Source: Pantoea sp. WMus005 (GTDB taxonomy: Bacteria; Pseudomonadota; Gammaproteobacteria; Enterobacterales; Enterobacteriaceae). Taken from it: 64,000 nt of DNA. Under the pieces are notes generated by a model. It ran no database searches, had not been told where the DNA came from, and saw nothing but the letters and a program-made list of their open reading frames with translations. The translations under genes and the position numbers were made by a program. Positions 59,781 through 64,000 of this stretch are shown here, piece after piece (the stretch's first letter is position 1; the number at the start of each line of letters is the position of its first letter). Where the stretch lies: NCBI RefSeq assembly GCF_013415305.1, contig NZ_JACBXU010000001.1:1-64000 (forward strand), in the 5' to 3' direction.

Positions 59781-59798
59781 TGTTTAATTTACTAAACA
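59781..59798 (-). promoter_or_regulatory. NadR operator of nadB
   Basis: TGTTTA-N6-TAAACA is a perfect palindromic NadR box ending 2 bases before the first possible nadB ATG. A minus-strand -10 TAGTAA (59794-59789) lies inside it, with TTATGC (59817-59812) 17 bp upstream, so NadR would block the promoter directly. Confidence 0.85.
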
Positions 59799-60187
59799 AG
59801 AATGCGTATGAGCATAAGCGCAATGGGGTGATCTGTGAAGTATTTTAAACAGCATTTGCCGCTATTCGTCAGATGATTTCTCAAAGTTACTTATAATCAG
59901 TGAGTTAAAATCGCGTCGTATCAGACCTGGTTTTTTATAGCAAACTTATTAAACCTAAAGGATTTAATGATGAAAAAGCTGTTGTCATAGGTTACTCTGC
60001 CTGCGATTTACGCGCCTTACACTAAACGAAAACGAACAACCTGTGTAATGTCCACTGGAGCGGTAAATATCAGGGCGAAAAGTGAACTTCGCACCACATC
60101 ACAACTCTAAGCGCATGCTTGCTCAGAACATGAGATGTGCTGGCAGTTACTTTTGCATATGAAAAATTTGGGGAGATATTACCTCGG
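59799..60187. other. nadB-rpoE divergent intergenic region
   Basis: About 390 bases. It holds the nadB promoter at the left, a mini-frame ATGATGAAAAAGCTGTTGTC-tag (59968-59991, MMKKLLS) preceded by AAAGGA, and the rpoE promoter at the right. The mini-frame looks like the start of a signal peptide cut short by a stop codon, perhaps a gene remnant. Confidence 0.45.
60083..60110 (+). promoter_or_regulatory. sigma-E autoregulatory promoter of rpoE
   Basis: TGAACTT (60083-60089), a 16-bp spacer and TCTAA (60106-60110) match sigma-E promoters (GGAACTT-N16-TCTAA/TCTGA) and the layout of E. coli rpoE P2. Confidence 0.8.
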
Positions 60188-60763
60188 ATGAGCGAGCAGT
60201 TAACGGATCAGGTCCTTGTCGAGCGGGTTCAGAAGGGAGATCAAAAAGCGTTCAACTTACTGGTAATTCGTTACCAGCATAAAGTGGCGAGTTTGGTTTC
60301 ACGCTATGTCCCCTCAGGCGACGTCCCTGATGTAGTACAGGAATCATTTATTAAAGCGTATCGCGCACTGGACTCTTTCCGGGGCGATAGCGCGTTTTAT
60401 ACCTGGCTGTACCGCATTGCGGTAAATACAGCGAAAAATTACCTGGTTGCTCAGGGGCGCCGTCCGCCATCCAGCGATGTGGATGCGATTGACGCAGAAA
60501 ATTTTGAAAGTGCGGGTGCATTAAAAGAAATTTCGAACCCTGAGAACTTAATGTTGTCTGATGAATTGAAACAAATTGTCTTTCGTACCATCGAGGCGCT
60601 ACCCGAGGACTTGCGTATGGCAATCACCCTCAGGGAACTGGACGGTCTGAGTTATGAAGAGATCGCCGTCATTATGGATTGCCCGGTAGGCACTGTTCGA
60701 TCACGTATCTTCCGTGCGCGAGAGGCCATTGATAACAAAGTTCAACCGCTTATCCAACGTTAG
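60188..60763 (+). CDS. rpoE: RNA polymerase sigma-E factor
   Basis: ECF sigma factor for envelope stress. The 191-residue protein (MSEQLTDQVLVERVQKGDQ) is almost identical to E. coli RpoE, with region 2 (FIKAYRALDSFRGDSAFYTWLYRIAVNTAKN in pieces) and region 4 (LRELDGLSYEEIAVIMDCPVGTVRSRIFRAREAI). The start at 60188 gives the exact family length; an extended frame lies in the promoter region. First gene of rpoE-rseABC. Confidence 0.98.
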   Translation: MSEQLTDQVLVERVQKGDQKAFNLLVIRYQHKVASLVSRYVPSGDVPDVVQESFIKAYRALDSFRGDSAFYTWLYRIAVNTAKNYLVAQGRRPPSSDVDAIDAENFESAGALKEISNPENLMLSDELKQIVFRTIEALPEDLRMAITLRELDGLSYEEIAVIMDCPVGTVRSRIFRAREAIDNKVQPLIQR

Positions 60764-60793
60764 TGATAACGGCTACTGGAAGGGTACATAGGC

Positions 60794-61447
60794 ATGCAGA
60801 AAGAAAAACTTTCCGCTTTAATGGATGGTGAGACCTTAGATAACGAGCTGTTTTCCGCCTTGTCTAAGGACGCAGAATTGCAGAAAAGCTGGGCGAGCTA
60901 TCATCTCATCCGCGATACCCTGCGTGGTGATGTGGGTGATGTCCTGCACTTCGATATCTCTGCGCGCGTCGCTGCTGCCATCGAACAAGAACCGCTGCGA
61001 ACGGTTACCACGCTGATCTCTGAAGCTCAGCCAGAACCTTCCCGCTGGGAAAAAATGCCGTTCTGGAAAAAAGCGCGCCCATGGGTTGCGCAACTGACTC
61101 AGGTGGGTGTAGCTGCCTGTGTTTCACTGGCAGTGATCGTGGGTGTTCAGCACTACAATCAGCCTGCGGGCAGCGCCACGCAGACCTCTGATTCGCCGGT
61201 GTTCAATACCATGCCGATGATGGGGAAAGCCTCGCCAGTGAGCCTGGGCGTACCGTCTGATGCTTTTGACACTAACAGCTCCAATCAGCAGGTTCAGGAC
61301 CAGCGTCGTCGCGTAAATGCCATGCTGCAGGATTATGAACTGCAACGTCGCCTGCACGCTGACCAGCTGCAATTCGAAACCAACGCGCCAAAACAGGCGC
61401 AGGTTGATGTTCCCGGAAACCAGTCATTAGGACAGCAACAGCAGTAA
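60794..61447 (+). CDS. rseA: anti-sigma-E factor RseA
   Basis: Inner-membrane protein that sequesters sigma-E until cleaved by DegS and RseP. The 217-residue protein has a cytoplasmic anti-sigma domain (KLSALMDGETLDNELF), one membrane helix (about 97-118, VGVAACVSLAVIVGV), and a periplasmic tail with PVFNTMPMMGKASPVSLGVPS. It lies 30 bp after rpoE. Confidence 0.96.
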   Translation: MQKEKLSALMDGETLDNELFSALSKDAELQKSWASYHLIRDTLRGDVGDVLHFDISARVAAAIEQEPLRTVTTLISEAQPEPSRWEKMPFWKKARPWVAQLTQVGVAACVSLAVIVGVQHYNQPAGSATQTSDSPVFNTMPMMGKASPVSLGVPSDAFDTNSSNQQVQDQRRRVNAMLQDYELQRRLHADQLQFETNAPKQAQVDVPGNQSLGQQQQ

Positions 61448-62403
61448 TGAAGCCGCTTTGGTATGCTGTTAGCCTGCTGACAGGCAGCCTGTTGTGGTCA
61501 TCTGCCGCCCCGGCGCAAACCAGCGCGTCCGGGGCGCTATTGCAGCAGATGGAGCAGGCAAGTCAGAACCTCAATTACGAATTCGCCTATATCAACGTCT
61601 CGCGCATTGGCATCGAATCGCTGCGTTATCGTCACGCTGTGATTGATAACCGCATATTCGCGCAGCTGTTGCAGATGGACGGTCCACGTCGGGAAGTCAT
61701 CCAGCGTGGTAACGATATTAGCTATTTCGAACCTGGCCTCGATCCTTTCTCACTTCCTGGCAATCACATTATCGATGCCTTGCCATCGGTGATTTTTGCT
61801 GACTTCACCAAGCTCGCCTCCGCCTACGATTTTATTACCGTTGGCCGGTCGCGTATCGCCGATCAGATGTGTGATGTATTGCGCATCGTTTCGCGCGATG
61901 GTACCCGTTACAGCTATGTGGTGTGGCTGGATGTAGACACCAGGTTACCGCTACGTATCGACCTGCTGGATCGTGACGGCGAGACGCTGGAGCAGTTCCG
62001 CGTCATTAGCTTTGCGGTAGATGAAGGGGTGCGTAACCTGATGCAGGGGCTGGAGAAAGCGAATCTACCGCCATCGCTCTCCGTGCCGAAAGGGGATCCG
62101 GTCAAACTCGCCTGGCAGCCAGGCTGGATACCCGCCGGGATGTCGCTGGTGTCGCAGAACCGTCGTACGCTGCCGGGGCTGGACAAAAATATGGAGTCGA
62201 AGCTCTACAGCGATGGTCTGTTTAGTTTCGCAATCAACGTGACGCCAACCGATAAAACCAGTACAACGCAGACATTGCGCACTGGACGTCGTACGGTTCA
62301 GACCGTTGTACGTAATAATAACGAAATTGCGGTGATTGGCGAGTTACCGCCGGCAACCGCAAAACGTATTGCGGATAGCATCGACCTGGGGTCACAAAAA
62401 TGA
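61447..62403 (+). CDS. rseB: sigma-E regulatory protein RseB
   Basis: Periplasmic protein that binds RseA and blocks its cleavage; it is displaced by lipopolysaccharide signals. The 318-residue protein has a signal peptide (cleavage after SSAAPAQ, about residue 24), a LolA-like large domain and a smaller C-terminal domain. It overlaps rseA by one base (TAATG). Confidence 0.95.
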   Translation: MKPLWYAVSLLTGSLLWSSAAPAQTSASGALLQQMEQASQNLNYEFAYINVSRIGIESLRYRHAVIDNRIFAQLLQMDGPRREVIQRGNDISYFEPGLDPFSLPGNHIIDALPSVIFADFTKLASAYDFITVGRSRIADQMCDVLRIVSRDGTRYSYVVWLDVDTRLPLRIDLLDRDGETLEQFRVISFAVDEGVRNLMQGLEKANLPPSLSVPKGDPVKLAWQPGWIPAGMSLVSQNRRTLPGLDKNMESKLYSDGLFSFAINVTPTDKTSTTQTLRTGRRTVQTVVRNNNEIAVIGELPPATAKRIADSIDLGSQK

Positions 62404-62864
62404 TGAGAGAATGGGCCACCGTGGTGGCATGGCAGAATGGCATCGCGACACTGCACACTGAAGCAAAAACATCCTGCAATAGCTGCCAGGCGCGTAAAGG
62501 CTGCGGCAGCCATATGCTGAATAAACTCGGTCCGAAGAATGCGCACGTGATGCAGATCGCCAGCAGCAAGCCACTGCAACCGGGGCAGCGTATCGAATTA
62601 GGCATTAAAGAAAGCAGCCTGCTCGGTTCTGCGCTGCTGGTCTACATGACCCCGCTGTTTGGCCTGTTCGTAGTTGCCGGCCTGTTTCAGGCGCTGTTCA
62701 GCAGTGATTTAGCTGCGGCCTGTGGTGCGCTGCTGGGCGGCATTGGCGGCTTTATTGTCGCTAAAGGCGTTTCAATGAAATTCGGCGATCGCGAAGCTTT
62801 TCAACCGGTCATTCTGAACATTGCTTTGCCCCCTGATGCGCTGCGTGTTGAAAGCGAAGCGTAA
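62400..62864 (+). CDS. rseC: SoxR-reducing system protein RseC
   Basis: Inner-membrane protein with two transmembrane helices (LLGSALLVYMTPLFGLFVVAGLF and AAACGALLGGIGGFIVAKG) and an N-terminal cysteine cluster CNSCQARKGCGS. It is linked to reduction of SoxR and positive effects on sigma-E. 154 residues; overlaps rseB by 4 bp (ATGA). Confidence 0.94.
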   Translation: MMREWATVVAWQNGIATLHTEAKTSCNSCQARKGCGSHMLNKLGPKNAHVMQIASSKPLQPGQRIELGIKESSLLGSALLVYMTPLFGLFVVAGLFQALFSSDLAAACGALLGGIGGFIVAKGVSMKFGDREAFQPVILNIALPPDALRVESEA

Positions 62865-63082
62865 CGTACGTCCAGGCCGCGCATCCCGCGGCCTTTGTCC
62901 ATTCTGCCTTGCGCAGATATCTGTTTCGCTTCCACCACGTTCCATTCTTTTATGCGCGGCGTTAACAGTGTAATATGCGTCGTCATTAATGAGGCTGACA
63001 GGATTGTGGGTAAAGAGCGATCTTCCTGAATGTGTCTGTGCTCAGGTTTTCAACTGAATTTTAAGCGAAGATATCCCAATAA

Positions 63083-64000
63083 ATGAAGCACATAAGAAAT
63101 TTCTCCATCATCGCTCATATCGACCATGGTAAATCTACGCTCTCTGACCGTCTGATTCAGATCTGTGGCGGCCTCACCGCTCGTGAAATGGCTGCGCAGG
63201 TTCTCGACTCTATGGATCTGGAGCGCGAGCGTGGCATCACCATCAAAGCCCAGAGCGTGACACTCGATTACCACGCGAAAGACGGCCAAACTTACCAGCT
63301 CAATTTCATCGATACCCCAGGCCACGTAGACTTCTCTTACGAAGTTTCCCGCTCACTGGCCGCCTGTGAAGGCGCGCTGCTGGTGGTGGATGCCGGTCAG
63401 GGTGTTGAAGCGCAGACACTGGCGAACTGCTATACCGCGATGGAGATGGATCTGGAAGTGGTGCCGGTTCTGAACAAAATTGACCTGCCTGCAGCCGATC
63501 CCGATCGTGCCGCACAGGAAATTGAAGATATCGTCGGCATTGATGCAACGGATGCGGTGCGCTGTTCAGCCAAAACCGGCGTCGGCGTACCGGAAGTGCT
63601 GGAACGCTTAGTGCGTGACATACCGCCGCCGGAAGGCGATCCGGAAGGCCCGCTGCAGGCACTGATTATCGACTCCTGGTTTGATAACTACCTGGGCGTT
63701 GTCTCTCTGGTGCGTGTGAAAAACGGCACCATGCGCAAAGGCGACAAGATTAAAGTCCTGAGCACCGGCCAGATTTATAACGCCGACCGTCTGGGTATTT
63801 TCACCCCGAAACGTGTCGACCGTAATGAACTGAACTGCGGTGAAGTGGGCTGGCTGGTCTGCGCCATCAAAGATATCCTCGGCGCACCGGTAGGCGATAC
63901 GCTGACAACCGCACGTAATCCGGCAGACAAAGCGCTGCCAGGCTTCAAAAAAGTGAAGCCGCAGGTTTACGCCGGTCTGTTCCCAATCAGCTCTGACGAC
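63083..64000 (+). CDS. lepA: elongation factor 4 LepA, 5' part
   Basis: Translational GTPase. The frame opens at ATG 63083 ([20 protein letters not shown]) and runs off the window end after 306 codons without a stop. G-domain motifs are clear: G1 [10 protein letters not shown]2 RGITI, G3 DTPGHVDF, G4 NKID, G5 SAKTG. Translation continues into domain II ([17 protein letters not shown]). The full gene should be about 600 codons. It follows the rse operon by 218 bp; in E. coli lepB follows. Confidence 0.97.
   Translation, partial: MKHIRNFSIIAHIDHGKSTLSDRLIQICGGLTAREMAAQVLDSMDLERERGITIKAQSVTLDYHAKDGQTYQLNFIDTPGHVDFSYEVSRSLAACEGALLVVDAGQGVEAQTLANCYTAMEMDLEVVPVLNKIDLPAADPDRAAQEIEDIVGIDATDAVRCSAKTGVGVPEVLERLVRDIPPPEGDPEGPLQALIIDSWFDNYLGVVSLVRVKNGTMRKGDKIKVLSTGQIYNADRLGIFTPKRVDRNELNCGEVGWLVCAIKDILGAPVGDTLTTARNPADKALPGFKKVKPQVYAGLFPISSDD

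Overview
The window is chromosomal DNA of an enterobacterium. Gene content, protein similarity and operon structure are close to Escherichia coli, but the gene order and several accessory genes fit Erwiniaceae (Pantoea/Erwinia-like) better than Escherichia. This assignment is made from recalled protein families and synteny, not from a database search.

Layout. The window opens with the 5S rRNA at the end of an rRNA operon. It is followed by kgtP, pssA, pat, tapT, trxC and yfiF, the emrRAB multidrug-efflux operon, a YgaY-like exporter, the NrdR-controlled nrdHIEF ribonucleotide reductase operon, ygaM, ygaC, the MetJ-controlled mmuPM operon, a lipoprotein, speG, and a five-gene dipeptide-type ABC operon. 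Next comes a magnesium module: a long leader with a proline-triplet leader peptide, an MgtA/MgtB P-type ATPase, and a 28-codon membrane peptide resembling MgtU/MgtR. RIO kinase, a cold-shock-domain protein and ymjA follow, then a Fur-boxed iron operon (siderophore-binding protein plus the CirA receptor) and an OxlT-like MFS carrier.

From about 38.4 to 48.6 kb a P4-like satellite island sits in the 3' end of ssrA (tmRNA). It has an integrase, duplicated att regions, integrase arm-type repeats, an AlpA/Ash/alpha operon, Psu- and Delta-like genes, iteron clusters resembling P4 ori and crr, and two AT-rich cargo genes. The alpha primase-helicase is broken by an 8-bp tandem duplication, so autonomous replication is probably lost. 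One cargo gene (45855-47198) lies in the psu-to-int interval, known as an anti-phage hotspot in P4 satellites. The other (39012-39971) has PD-(D/E)XK nuclease-like residues. These two are the best candidates for undescribed systems.

The right part is core genome: ssrA, smpB, ratAB, bamE, recN (SOS), nadK, grpE (heat shock), ung, grcA (FNR), srmB, trmN6, nadB (NadR), rpoE-rseABC (sigma-E) and the 5' part of lepA, which runs off the end. Relative to recalled E. coli K-12 order, the grpE-to-emrB block lies between ung and yfiF with orientation conserved.
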